Positions 32,176 to 43,367 of a stretch of 64,000 nt of DNA are shown piece after piece. A model generated the notes under the pieces. That model searched no databases, was not told where the DNA came from, and worked only from the letters and a program-made list of their open reading frames with translations. A program made the translations under genes and the position numbers. Position 1 is the first letter of the stretch. The number at the start of each line of letters is the position of its first letter. The stretch comes from Anthostomella pinea. Lineage: Eukaryota; Ascomycota; Sordariomycetes; Xylariales; Xylariaceae. The stretch lies in assembly GCA_963556695.1 (NCBI GenBank), contig CAUWAG010000003.1:868001-932000 (forward strand), written 5' to 3'.

Positions 32176-34328
32176 TTACAAGGAGATATGTATGGGTGCC
32201 CTGCATAACGCCCACCCACCCTTAGGTATAACAATCTCAAGATACAAAAAAAGAGGGCCGTGCACGCGCCGTAGCCCTGGGACTCCATCTTTTGACGTCT
32301 TGTCTTGTTCTCGCCAAAATTGCAATGGCGGCCACTCTTCATCTCGACGTCTTCTGTTCCGGTCTCTGCCGTCAGGTTCAGCGCCACTAGGCAGCTCGCC
32401 AAAAAAGTGCGCATAATGTGCTGACGCTTCCTCTGGACCTCGAGCTGAACGATTGGGTAGGTTGCCATGGGGTTTCGTCAGTTGATCCCAGAATGGATTC
32501 TCATCGTGTGCCAACGGCGTCGATTGCACCGGACCACCCTGCATATGGCCATTCTGTGGATTACCGACTGCACGGCCATGATGTGCCGAGGATGCTTCTG
32601 GACCTTGACCCTGAACGATTGTGTAGGTTGCCATGGAATTGATAATACCCGGCTGGATACTCCTGATGTGCCCACATCGTCGACCGCACCGACCGCAATG
32701 CATATGCCAATTCTGCGAACGGCCGACTGGAAGAGTATGACGTGCTAGAGATGCCTCTGAACCTCGAATTGGACCGTTGGACATATACCCATTCTGTGGA
32801 CGGCCGACTGGATAAGCATGACCTGCTGAGGAGGCTTCTCCATCTCGACTTGGACCGTTGGCCAGATTGCCCTGGGATTGATATCCGACTGGATACCCAT
32901 GAGGTGCCGACGGCGTCGATTCCACCGGACATTCTGCGCATAGCCACCTGGAAAGCCGTAAGGTGCGGATCGCGGGTATTGCACCGGACCGCTGGGCATA
33001 TAGCCATTCGGTTCATAGCCACCTGGAAGGTCGTCAGACGCGGACATCGTCAAGCTCCCCCAGCTGCTTGACGGCGTACCGTTAGGTTGGTGGCCAGCCG
33101 TTGGGCCATTCTGCGCATAGCTAGCTCGAAGGCCGGATTGTTTGAATGGCGTCGAGCTGCCCCGACTTCTTGACGGCGTACCGTTAGGTCGGTGGCCAGC
33201 CGTTAGGCCATTCTGCGTATAGCCAGCTCGAAGGCCGGATTGTTTGAATGGCGTCGAGCTGCCCCGACTTCTTAACGCCGAGGTGGTGAGTCGATAGCCA
33301 GCCTTCGGACCATTCTGCGCCGTCTGGAATCGCTGGGGTCCAAAGTGGTTCGAGACTCCATCTGACGCATCACTAATCGTCGAAGACCACGAGGACGGAC
33401 CGGCGGACTGGCTGTGCACCCGACTGCGATCTCGTTCGCCTCCAGCTTGGCGGAGCCCAACATCGGAGAAACTCAATGTATCCTCATAGGCCCATTTGAT
33501 TGAACGAAACTTGCCATCGTCTCTGAATTGAGAATGCCCACCCCCATAGGCGGGAACTCGGAGCCCGCCCCCGGCAGTCATCCCTCCCTCTGATGGACTT
33601 GGGGTTGGGGATAGCAATCCACCTGAATGCTCAAAGTTTCTCAGCGAGCTACCGGCAGTCGTCCCTCCCTTAGATGGATTCGAGGACGGGGATGGCAATC
33701 CACCTCCACGCAGCGAATGCTTGAAATCTCCCAGCCTGCCATTCGGATTCCCTGTGAGCGCCTGGGTGTTATCAGTCGCACTCTCTGTCTCGACAGCGAC
33801 GGACGCTGTCGCCGTCGCCGCATCGTCGGCAACCTCATCATCAAGATACTCCTCGTTCACATATAACTTCCAATCAATTCCGTCGTCCTGGACTCTCGGT
33901 TCTGATGCTGGCTGGGATGGTTCCCACGGAAGGAGCGAGTCTGGTGCGAGAGGACGCGTTTGTCGCTGCAACAACTCATTGTCCAGAGGCGCCTCCAATG
34001 CCGGGATCATGTGCAGTAAGAGCTGTATATCGCCCCGATCCAGAGGTAGGTCAGGGTCTTGAAGCCATAATTCAAACGTATCCTTGATGTTGGACAGGTC
34101 TTCGCGGATTTCTCGCAATCGTTTATGTCTGCCCGGCGCATCGAGGTCGTCGAGCTCTGGAAAGTTATTCTGGCATCGGACATCAGCAAGGACGAAGACC
34201 CGGAACTGGGCTGCTTTGGGTACAGAATGTGGAGGTTGACTCACTGTTTTGTGCTGGTGAAGCCAGAGCAGCCTCTTCTCAATCTTGTCGTACTGGTCCG
34301 TAATGGACTTGTCTGGCGGTTCTGTCAT
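32176..34328 (-). pseudogene. Repeat-rich protein of unknown function, frameshifted
   Basis: From ATG 34328 the N-terminal 130 residues look globular and helical (YDKIEKRLLWLHQHK, then LREIREDLSNIKDTFELWLQ, then IQLLLHMIPALEAPLDNELL). A disordered Ser/Gly/Pro region follows, with two DNA-level 102-bp repeats and shorter units of the type HAYPVGRPQNGYMSNGP. Around 32935 the frame changes. The first frame goes on to 32745 in unlike text, while the repeat pattern resumes in the second frame (STPSAPHGYPVGYQSQGN) and runs to 32176. Two ORFs therefore appear to be one repeat protein interrupted by a single-base shift. I do not recognise the family. It could still be expressed as the 527-residue form. 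Confidence 0.5.
33061..33275. repeat. 102-bp tandem repeat, about two units
   Basis: Two nearly identical 102-bp units encode a 34-residue module (SSTPFKQSGLRAGYTQNG plus TAGHRPNGTPSRSRG, approximately) within the minus-strand repeat protein. A partial third copy flanks them. Confidence 0.85.
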
Positions 34329-37300
34329 ATCTCTTAGACCATATCGTGGATGCGGCTACAACGGTGTACGTATACTGCGTTTTTTCGATACTGAGTAGCT
34401 GCGAATGATGGAGCAAAAAGATATCGTTGATGGAGAAGAATGTCATGTGGAGAGAGGTGAGAGGCGCAAAGCTAAACAGCCATGCGTTCCTACCGTTTTC
34501 CACGCTACAGGAAGTCGCAAGCCTTCAGCCGTTTTGGTCGTTTGTACCATGGTCAATGATAGTGTCCGAGTCTCGCCTATATGCAACGGACCAACGTCTT
34601 TACCAGCAAAGTAGATTGAGACGACGCTTACCTGGAGTTCAATCTTGTGAGATGTCTTAGACACCACCCAAATTCATGTTTATGTTCGTCGCAACCCCTT
34701 GTGTACCTACGGTATGCAACTTCGGCCGGCAAGTCAGGAAGCACATCGGCGTTGTACCTTCCAGTACTGCGACTTGATCCTTGAGCAGTGACTACCTTAC
34801 CTGCATGTACCTAGCTACCTTGGTACTGGACACCTTGTGCTTATTCATGCCCACGTGCAAGCACTCGATACTAGCGCGACCCCAAGCCCCAGAGCAAAGT
34901 CGAACCTAAATATATGGGTCGGACCGTCCCGCAACCTTAAATTGTCACGGTGGTTTGGCGGCTGAGCCTCTGCGAAAATCCTCGCTTGTCGGCTCCGCCA
35001 TCATAGTCTCAATCCCATGACCTTCGTGAAGCCGCTTCCGGATGAGATTGAAACCAAGATTGAGAGTTAGGTGCTCAACCATAGCGCTGTGGCAGAATCC
35101 TCTGCTGCGTGCGTACGTCTAACTGTGGGATGTCACGTAAGCCACCGTGGCGTCAGGGGGTGGCTGTGCATTGATCAGGGGCTATTATGGCATTTCGGTG
35201 GGACAGCAGGTGCAATGTGGTTTCTGTGTTCTCAACCCCGAGCTCAGGGGTTCGAACAATGCGGGTAGAATCGCTCCATCGCGACTCCTCCCTATGCGCT
35301 GTAGTAGCTCCAGAGGGCAGATACTGACCTGGGGGTTGATACTGGTGAAACCAGAGCGGTGCCGAAGGTCGTTCAAGGGTCCGGAAGAAGGGACCGTTGT
35401 AAAAATGGGGTAAGGTGTACTTGTTTGGTGGCGCCTAAGAATTTGCTTGCCAACGCAATAATCACAGACTAAGCAAATTTTTCCAAGTGCAGAACAGTAG
35501 CATTGTGTCTGTTCTGTCCGCACGACCTGATTCCATGGTCGAAAGTCTCCTCGAGGGGGAACTGGGCAGTCTTGCCACATCCTCCGGCATGGGACCAGAC
35601 GGCAAGGCCAACAAGTTCTAAACACAGTCTAAAGATCACCGCTGTGTCAGACTCGATGCCTACCTTAATCTGTACGACTCCACCATCCGTTGACTGGCAT
35701 TGATTGAGGCTGGATCGTCACTGTGACTTTACTTCAGCCCCCTATTCGCTGGGGTCTCCACATCCACGAGTGTCGCCCGGGAACCTGTAGTAGTCTCGTC
35801 TAGAACAGCTGGTTGGTAATTTTTGTGACAGTTCGCCAAATCTGCTGTACTCCCACGTGAGGCTCGAAACAAAGAATCTTCATATTCTTCTTCGTTCCAT
35901 TCGTGTCATGAGACGTAGAAGAAAACTCGTTGGGACCACAGAGTCCCCGAGTTCAATACTGACCTGTGGATATATAAGCAGCCCAAGGACCGCACGGACA
36001 GCCAGAATAATCGCAGCACTACAAACCAAACCCTTCCCAAACCCCATCTGCAACATCAGCTTCACCACCCACCCCGAGACAAACCATAACTTACCGGTAA
36101 GTTAAGCCTCCCAACTTCACCCATGGTCATTGCATGTTCCTCACACATGTCGGCACATGGCCAATGATGCACAGGTGCCCTGGGGAACCCGCCATTCAGA
36201 CTGCTAATTTTTTTGATAGGTGTCGCCTCCGGCTGCCTGACACGAACAATGTGCTTAGAGTACCAAGTACAATACGTCTGCGGCCACTCGGTTATTCACA
36301 AAGCCGGTTGTTTTAACGAACACCAACCGGGACATATTCCTGAACACGATAATCAGATCCGACAGCAGCACAGAAATGCCCATTAGGTTTCTGCACGTTT
36401 GATGTGCGCTTCTGGATGTGCTGTTACTGTGGCTACGAATACAACCTTGCAGCAAATTGCACAAACATACTCAGTGGCGGCATCGCCGCGGGTATGCCGA
36501 CCGAACATTGCCCGTGCTTTCATGGCCGTTGTGGTACCTGCCATATATACCAGGCCAAGAGACTCGAGATCAACGGCTAGGGCGAGAGCGAAGCGAACGG
36601 CGAGCATGATAGACGTAGGCGAAGGGGATGATTGTATGATTGCTTTGGAATGCTGTGATGTTGGACGCGGGCATGAAAGTGGGTGATAAAACAGAAGGAC
36701 GGAGTTTCTGGCAAAAGCATGGGTGGGAAAACAGGAGGATGGAGTTTTTGATTTCTGATGTTTTATTTCCTTAGTTTCTGGGCACGGCACCGGAGTTCTG
36801 TTTTTTCTTTTGTTTTCGCGCGTTTGGGTTTGGGTCTTTCCTTGTGTGCGGTAATGGGGCTTTGTTTTTTTGTTTTGTTTTGGGGCGTTTGGGCTCAGAA
36901 TTTTCCCTGCAGTTGAACAGCTCGATATCAATAATAAAAGCAGTCGAGCTAAATTAGTTGGCGGTATAATTGAGAGCTGTGCAGGACGAGGCACGGGTTC
37001 AACCTTGCACCACACCTATGAACAGCTGCCTTTCCTCGCGGTCATTACTAGACCTACAATGCATCAGTTTCTATATACACCAAGTAAAGCCAAGCTTATG
37101 TGACTGCTCTTGTCCTTGCCAGACACTGTTGAGATATATACTCACTCTGATGAGGGTTTACATGCGAGGGGTCACTGTAAATTAGCATTGCGGAGGCGTG
37201 GTTGTTACCTGCGTAAGATGTAATGTCAACAAAAAACCCGGCAAACACAATTAATACATGACAGGTCAAGTTACCAAACGACATTTAACAAGCGAAAGAA

Positions 37301-37458
37301 AATATCAAAAAAGGTCATAGTAGGAATTCGAGTTAACCACCCATATTCTGTAAGAGGTATGAACGAGACTCTTCATTAGCATTAGTAAACATCCTTTTCA
37401 TACGATTACATTTTCGACACTACATCGTTATCCAATCCTCAATCGCTATAGGATCCAT
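34329..37458. other. Long intergenic region, no recognisable gene
   Basis: Only short ORFs without domain features on both strands. Around 36770-36890 there are runs of T with GTTTT/TTTTG words. I found no LINE tail, TIR or RNA gene. The CAGGGGTTCGAACAA at 35246 is discussed under rejected items. Confidence 0.4.
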
Positions 37459-38894
37459 TCAAGCTATCAGCACGGCCCCGGCCGCGGCGAAGAAAGCGAT
37501 ACCGAAGTGAGCACCTACAGAGACAGCACCAGCAGTGATAGGAGTAGACGTCGGAGTCGCAGTAGCGCTCACAGTAGGCCCACTGGTGTAGGTCGACGTG
37601 TAGGAAGATCCCCCGCTGAACACCGGCAAGGAGCTGTTGGCTGTGATGATCGTGTAGGCGACACCGGGAGCCGAGACCGGGGGAATAACCGGCACCGAAG
37701 GGCAGGGAATGGTCGTGACGGAGTAGGAAGTCTCGGTTCCGCTCACTGTTGGCTGGCTCACGGTGATGGAGTAGGAGTTGGTGACAGGAGCGGACGTAGT
37801 CTCCGCTGTGGTCGGGTACACTACGTAAGTCTGAGTGGTCGTGGTCTCAGTGGTCGTGGTCTCAGTGGTGGTAGCGTCCGTGGTGGTAGCCGCCGTGGTG
37901 GTAGCCGCCGTGGTGGTAGCCTCCGTGGTGGTAGTCTCCGTTGTGGTAGCCTCCGTGGTGGTCGTATTCGCGGTCGTAGCCCCTGTGGTCGTAGCAATGC
38001 TACTGGAGGATACTGTGACTGTAGTGGATAAGGTCGACGTAGCACCCATGCTAGGAACGGGGGTACTCGTCTCGACGGGCACCGATGAGCTTGTCGTGGG
38101 CTCTGTGCTCACGTCGCCGAGCTTCATCTTGACCCAGTCGGCCGCTTGCTGGGTGTAGACATCGAAGTAGTTAAGATGGTCCGCGACACTATCACCTGAC
38201 GCGCACACAATGTCGTCGTCAGCGCAATAGTCCTGGATCACGTCTGCGAACCTGTTTAGGTTCGCAAGCTGGGTGCCGCTTCGAGGAAAGCCGCTGTTCC
38301 TGCTTGCGCCTCCTAAGGTGTTGAAGGGCTGGTTGGCCGTGTGGCGGACGTCGCCAAAGGTGAGAGCGGCGGTGACTGCTTGATGCGTTAGCATGCGAAG
38401 GTCTGATCGAGATGGCAGCCCCGAGTGTAATGTTTGGGTTGTTTACGCATGGTCCCGGCACCGCTATATGGGTCGAGGCCAGCACTCTCGGGCTGAACGC
38501 AGCCGTCGAAAAAGCTGCCGCCTCCACCGCCAATGATATCCCCGACAACTTGCGCACCCTGCGAGTAGCCACTCAGCACCAGCTTGGTGTCTGGGCACCG
38601 CTGGTAGTAGTCCTCCATTTGGGCCACGCCATTGACGGCGCCCTCCGCGACGGCGGTGCAGTAATTGGTTTCTAGGGCGTTGTTGAACATGACGCCCTCG
38701 TAGTCACAACTCTCTAAACCTTCGCAGATGGCATCAACCAACACACCCTGGCGGCCTGGGTAGGGCTCATTGTTGCCACGGGCCAAGAAAATGTGGACGG
38801 CAGAGCAAGCTTCTTGACGTTTCTGCTGGCTCGTGTTTGGCGTAGCTGCTGCCAAGGCGAGAAGCAGGCCCGCGAGAAGAAGCGGCGTATGCAT
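37459..38894 (-). CDS. CE5-family esterase (cutinase/acetylxylan esterase type) with GPI-type tail
   Basis: Predicted secreted serine esterase acting on cutin or acetylated xylan. Exons 38894-38447 and 38375-37459 join across a 71-nt intron (GTAAAC...GCTAAC...AAGCAG) to give 454 residues. A signal peptide (HTPLLLAGLLLALAAATP) and a KR site precede the domain. The nucleophile Ser lies in LSGYSQGAQV, the acid in DDDIVCASGD and the His in ADHLNYF, with the family Cys pattern (EACSAVHIF, ESCDYEG, QRCPDT, YCADDDIVC). A Ser/Thr stalk with TTTEATTTETTT repeats follows. A C-terminal hydrophobic stretch (FGIAFFAAAGAVLIA) suggests GPI attachment, so the enzyme may stay on the cell wall. Cutinase and acetylxylan esterase cannot be separated by eye. 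Confidence 0.88.
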
Positions 38895-40493
38895 CGTGAT
38901 AGTGCTCTGCCTTTATTTCTCCATAAACGGGTGGCAGGGCGATTCAAGTTCACTCTAAGGGGGTAACGAGGTAGGACGATATACTGCGTGTTGCTGGGGA
39001 AAGACACATCTGTCGAGAGCGAGACGTGAAGAGACATTTATTTTATTCTCCCCAGCCCATCCCGGCCGGCCCGTGTTGCTTCCCACGGGGTTAAAGGACA
39101 GCGGAATACGAGGTTGCATTCGCCTACCGTCAAGGATTCCCCATATCATTGGCCGACCCCATTTGACCCCTTGATCGTCACATTGGAAGCTCCAAATATG
39201 GGGCCAAAGCCGTTGGCAGTTCTTGGGGTATTACTCCACGACTCATATGACTTTCCTTTCTGGGAGTGACAGGGCATTTGTGTCCAACGAGAAACGGCAT
39301 GCAACGCGCCGTTTCGTAAGTGATCTTCGCTGCAGCTGCTAGGATAATGCTCCCTTGTTCGACGCTCGGACGGTGAGACCTCGGAAACCCAAATTGGCAT
39401 TATTCCGTTTACTCAACACTCAAATCGCGTGCATGAACTCACATGTGCGTGCTGCCATCCTGGTCTCTCTTCAGGTACGACTTGTAGACTCTTTTTTAGT
39501 ACTTACCAAGTGGACACTCCAATACCTGTGGGGCAAGAGATTATACGAACTGTACTATAGAGTATCAGTAGAGAGCCCTGTACTACCATGTGTCAAGAGC
39601 CTTGTTGAAAAGATATATCTCTCGGTCGAAATTGTTAACGGTCCCCTCTACTATAGATCCACTTACTGCACGAATCTGGTGCCTGGCGAGCTTGGCACCA
39701 GGGAATACGATATTAGGGGTCATTGAGCACGTGCGTCAGCACTATATGGACGGGACCCCAGCATCGCAATGGGTGTGCATCCACTAACACGGAGCCCCGA
39801 GATACGACAAATCGCGCTGAGGCAAGTTCGGATCACCATTGTCGAAAGCTCAGCAAGAAAGGGAGAAATGGTCCCGAACTTGGGCCAAGAGAAATGTAAA
39901 ACTCTTGTAATGAGCACTCGTGGGCTAGTTACTACGGCCGCTTGAAGAAGAGCCCACGGGGCCACGCCGGGAAACCATCGAATGGTCATCCGTTAACAGC
40001 TTGCTCGTTGGTCGTCTATACCATATACCCTGCTCTACGTAAAAGGTAGGACACCAGTGTTTGGCTCTCGCTTCTATTATCTCACGCTGAGGCGGATGCT
40101 TCGGTGTTGAAATTTGACTACCACCTCAGACGCACAATCACTGTCTGAAGGAAGCTCCCGCAGATGTCATCAATACTTGACATGGGTGAATCTGGAGGCT
40201 TGACAGGGCATGCTTTTTGGCGCTTGCCATCCAAAGGCTCAGAAGTTCAAGCATGATAAAAACACATTCATAGTATTCCGAAGAGAGAATATAGTTAGAC
40301 ATCCGTAGGTCACGCTTTTATTGCCATGTGGCTGTTGGAGCTGGCCAGTGGAGATGAAATAAGCTTCAGCCGCCAATCAGATACGGTTATCGGTTGGGAC
40401 CGCACCACCTGTCTTTTCAGCTGATTTCTTGTTTCTTCACCGATAGGAGGACGATGGCCGCTTCATCCCCTTCAACAATCACTCAGACAACGA
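38895..40493. other. Intergenic; left flank of the nested LINEs
   Basis: No gene recognised. The last 21 bases (40473-40493) are the left target-site duplication of the outer LINE and match 51709-51729 exactly. Confidence 0.6.
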
Positions 40494-40627
40494 GCCTCAC
40501 AAAAACAATTATTTTTCTTGGCGCCCCACTGTTAGGGCGCAACCTTGATATTTGCACTAAAGCAGGCACTTCTCTCAATAATTGACTATCTCTGCCAAGG
40601 CACAAGAGAATTTTTCTCACAAGTCGG

Positions 40628-41650
40628 ATAGCACCCTTCCACGACGGGCCCCCAAACACGCCCGTGGCCGTCCCAAAGACAACCACTGGCGGCGTGCTTA
40701 AATCCCTGGCCCCTAGAAAGACATACGGCCCGGCAACTCCGAACAGGCTCCGCCAGGCGCTGCTTAACGACATCAGCAGCAGCCCGTCACAGGTCTCTGA
40801 GGCTGACTTCACCGTTATTTCCCCTCTGAAAGAAAAATCCCAAAATATTAATGACAGACGTACCACTAGAATAAAACGACCTTAATTGAACAAAATCTCG
40901 ACAGACCAAGCCATTACACGTGATATAGAGAATAAAACCTCTTCCTCAAAGTGCCAGGACCAAGTTGCCAGAATACTGGCTAAAGACAAGCACCTTTATG
41001 AAGCCAGGATAACAATGTTTCAAGAATGTGCTGCAATAGTTAATAAGACACTTGAGAAAGCTGGAACCGAACTATACTCTCATGCCAAGGAGTTCAGCGC
41101 TTTCTTCTCTAAATGTCTGAGCGAGTGGCTGGAAACCCGAGATCTGCCCAAAAAGAAGACCATCCCTGGGGAGATAGGGATGGTAAAGCCCACCATAATC
41201 TTTTCCCAAGCTGTCTCCTCCAGCCAACGACAGTATCCACGGACAGTCAATACTACCATAAAAAAAAACACAGCCTGGCGCCCGCATCACTGCCAACCAA
41301 CTAAAAAAGAAACAGGATGATCTCCGGGTCTTTATCTGCATAGATAATAGCCACCTAGAGCCTTATGGAATAAAGTCTACACTGAACAGAAGACTTAAGC
41401 TCCACCCTCAAGAGCTTAGAGAAGTGACCCGGTGCCCCTCCGGATTTACCTTACACCCAAGGGACAAGCCAACTCAGGCTAAGCTCCTGGCCTTCCAAGA
41501 AGAAATCACCGATATTCTTAAGGCAGAAAAGATCGAGACCCATACGGTCTGGTATCACTATAAGGTCAATAGATGCCCAAGAAAGGTCATCAATGCGGAA
41601 GGATTGACAATCGACATTACTGACATTATTGTTACTAATGAAATTAAAGC
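40628..41650 (+). pseudogene. Outer LINE, ORF1 5' part
   Basis: Homologous to residues 1 to about 330 of the intact ORF1 (VAVPKTTTGGVLKS, then SSPSQVSEADFTV, then AGTELYSHAKEFS, then LHPRDKPTQAKLLAFQEEI). It has a lost start codon, a stop near 40883 and frame changes near 41250. It ends in DIIVTNEIKA at the insertion point. The reading continues at 47261. Confidence 0.85.
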
Positions 41651-41789
41651 ACACACTCTTACCAAAAACAACTATTTTTCTTGGCGCCCCGCTGTTAGGG
41701 CGCAACCTCTATATCTGCACTAAAACAGGCATTTATTTCAGTACCTGACTATCCTTGCCAAGGCGCAGAAAATTTTTCTCACAAGCTGG
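41651..41789 (+). promoter_or_regulatory. LINE 5' UTR / probable internal promoter
   Basis: The stretch with CTTGGCGCCCCGCTGTTAGG is conserved between the inner LINE and the 5' end of the outer LINE (40494-40627). That is expected if the element carries its own promoter here. No specific factor site is claimed. Confidence 0.4.
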
Positions 41790-43367
41790 ATGGCACCCCT
41801 TCACGATAGGCCCCCAAATACGCCAGTGGCCGTCCCAAAGACGACTACTGGCGGCGTGCTCAAATCCCCGGTCCCTAAAAGAACATATGGCCCGGCAACC
41901 CCAAGCAAGCTCCGCCAGGCACTGCTCGACGACATCAACAGCAGCCCGTCACAGGTCTCTGAGGCTGACTTCACCATTGTTTCCCCTCTGAAAGGAAAAT
42001 CCCGAAATATTAATACTAGCAGCATCATTGATATGGAAGTACCTCAATCAAACGAAATCTCTACAGACCAAGCCATTAGAGGCGATACAGGGAACAAGGT
42101 CTCTTCCTCAAAGTGCCAGGATCAAGTAGCCAAAATACTGGCTAAAGACAAGCATCTCTATGAAGCCAGGATGACAATGTTTCAGGAGTGTGCTGCAGCA
42201 GTCGATAAGACACTGGAAAAAGCTGGAACCGAACTATACTCTCATGCCAAGGAGTTCAGCGCTTTCTTCTCCAAATGCCTGAACGAGTGGCTGGAAACCC
42301 GAGATCTGCCCAAAAGAAAGACCACTCCTGGCGGGATAGGGATAGGGAAGCCCACCATGACCTTCGCCCAAGCTGTCTCCTCTGGCCAACGACAGCATCC
42401 ATGGACAGTCAACACTACCATGAAGAAAACACAGCCTGGCGCCCTCATCACTGCCAACCAACTGAAGAAGAAGCAGGATGATCTCCGGGTCTTTGTCCGC
42501 ATGGATAATAGCCACCTAGAACCTTATGGAATCAAGTCTACACTGAACAGAAGACTTAAGCTCCACCCTCAGGAGCTTAGAGAAGTGACACGGTGTCCTT
42601 CTGGTTTTACCTTACACCCAAGGGACAAGCCAACTCAGGCTAAGCTTCTGGCTTTCCAAGAAGAAATTGCCGACATTCTCAAGGCACAAAAGATTGAGAC
42701 CCACACAGTCTGGCATCATTACAAGGTCAATGGATGCCCAAGAAAGGTCATCAGTGCAGAAGGGTTCACAATCGATATTACTGACACTGTTGTTGCCGAT
42801 GAAGTTGAAGCCCAAACAGGCGACAGACCTCTGAGGTGCATACTCTCAAAGAACACGATTGATTCTGATCCAGAAACTACATGGATAATCTCTCTGCCCA
42901 GTGCAGCAAGGAAACCATTTACGCTTTTTGCCCACTCAATGACCTCAAGGCATATTCAACACACCCCCAAGGTTCACCAGTGTGCAAGCTGCTTCAGATA
43001 CCATGGTAGGAATTACCGATGCGAAAAGCAAGTATGTGCACACTGCGCCAACACAGTACACCAGGGAGAGTGCGAAAAACCAATCCCAAAGTGTGTCAAC
43101 TGCAAAGGACCTCATGCTGCCAACTTCGACAAATGCCCTGCCCGCCCCAAGGTTGTGAAAGGTACCATCCATAAGCACACATGGGAGCAAATCCAGGAAA
43201 TAAGGCTAGCCGGAGAAAGAGCCAGATCCAAGGCCTTCAACGAAGCAGGCAGAAACCAAGCTGGGTCAACACCTAGCAATAATAACAAAGACACCACAAT
43301 GCAAATCGACACAACAGATACAACTCATCCCAGAGATGCCGATACCATTGTTGTCAGTCAATGTTAG
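41790..43367 (+). CDS. LINE ORF1 protein (gag-like RNA-binding)
   Basis: 525 residues. This is the nucleic-acid-binding ORF1 protein that packages LINE RNA. A Pro/Ser-rich N-terminus precedes a helical middle (AKILAKDKHLYEARMTMFQE, then AGTELYSHAKEFSAFFSKCL). The C-terminal third has three zinc-knuckle-like motifs in tandem: CASCFRYHGRNYRC, CAHCANTVHQGEC (C-x2-C-x4-H-x3-C) and CVNCKGPHAANFDKC. A basic Arg/Lys tail follows. The last codons overlap the ORF2 start in the string ATGTTAG, a layout that would suit termination-reinitiation. Confidence 0.93.
   Translation: MAPLHDRPPNTPVAVPKTTTGGVLKSPVPKRTYGPATPSKLRQALLDDINSSPSQVSEADFTIVSPLKGKSRNINTSSIIDMEVPQSNEISTDQAIRGDTGNKVSSSKCQDQVAKILAKDKHLYEARMTMFQECAAAVDKTLEKAGTELYSHAKEFSAFFSKCLNEWLETRDLPKRKTTPGGIGIGKPTMTFAQAVSSGQRQHPWTVNTTMKKTQPGALITANQLKKKQDDLRVFVRMDNSHLEPYGIKSTLNRRLKLHPQELREVTRCPSGFTLHPRDKPTQAKLLAFQEEIADILKAQKIETHTVWHHYKVNGCPRKVISAEGFTIDITDTVVADEVEAQTGDRPLRCILSKNTIDSDPETTWIISLPSAARKPFTLFAHSMTSRHIQHTPKVHQCASCFRYHGRNYRCEKQVCAHCANTVHQGECEKPIPKCVNCKGPHAANFDKCPARPKVVKGTIHKHTWEQIQEIRLAGERARSKAFNEAGRNQAGSTPSNNNKDTTMQIDTTDTTHPRDADTIVVSQC

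Noticed and set aside
33061..33275. Regular 102-bp repeats as a CRISPR-like array
   Set aside because: The units are contiguous with no spacers, lie in a coding frame, and the organism is a fungus.
35240..35275. GGGGTTCGAACAATGCGG resembles a tRNA B box
   Set aside because: No A box at the right distance, no acceptor or T-stem pairing, and no T-run. Taken as chance.
36383..37015. 210-residue minus-strand ORF as a gene
   Set aside because: Composition is biased, it has no domain or signal features, and it runs through T-rich intergenic DNA. Not supported.
37507..38158. Long plus-strand ORFs rich in Val/Gly opposite the CE5 gene
   Set aside because: They are shadows of the Thr-repeat codons on the other strand. 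The minus-strand gene has a signal peptide, an intron and catalytic motifs.
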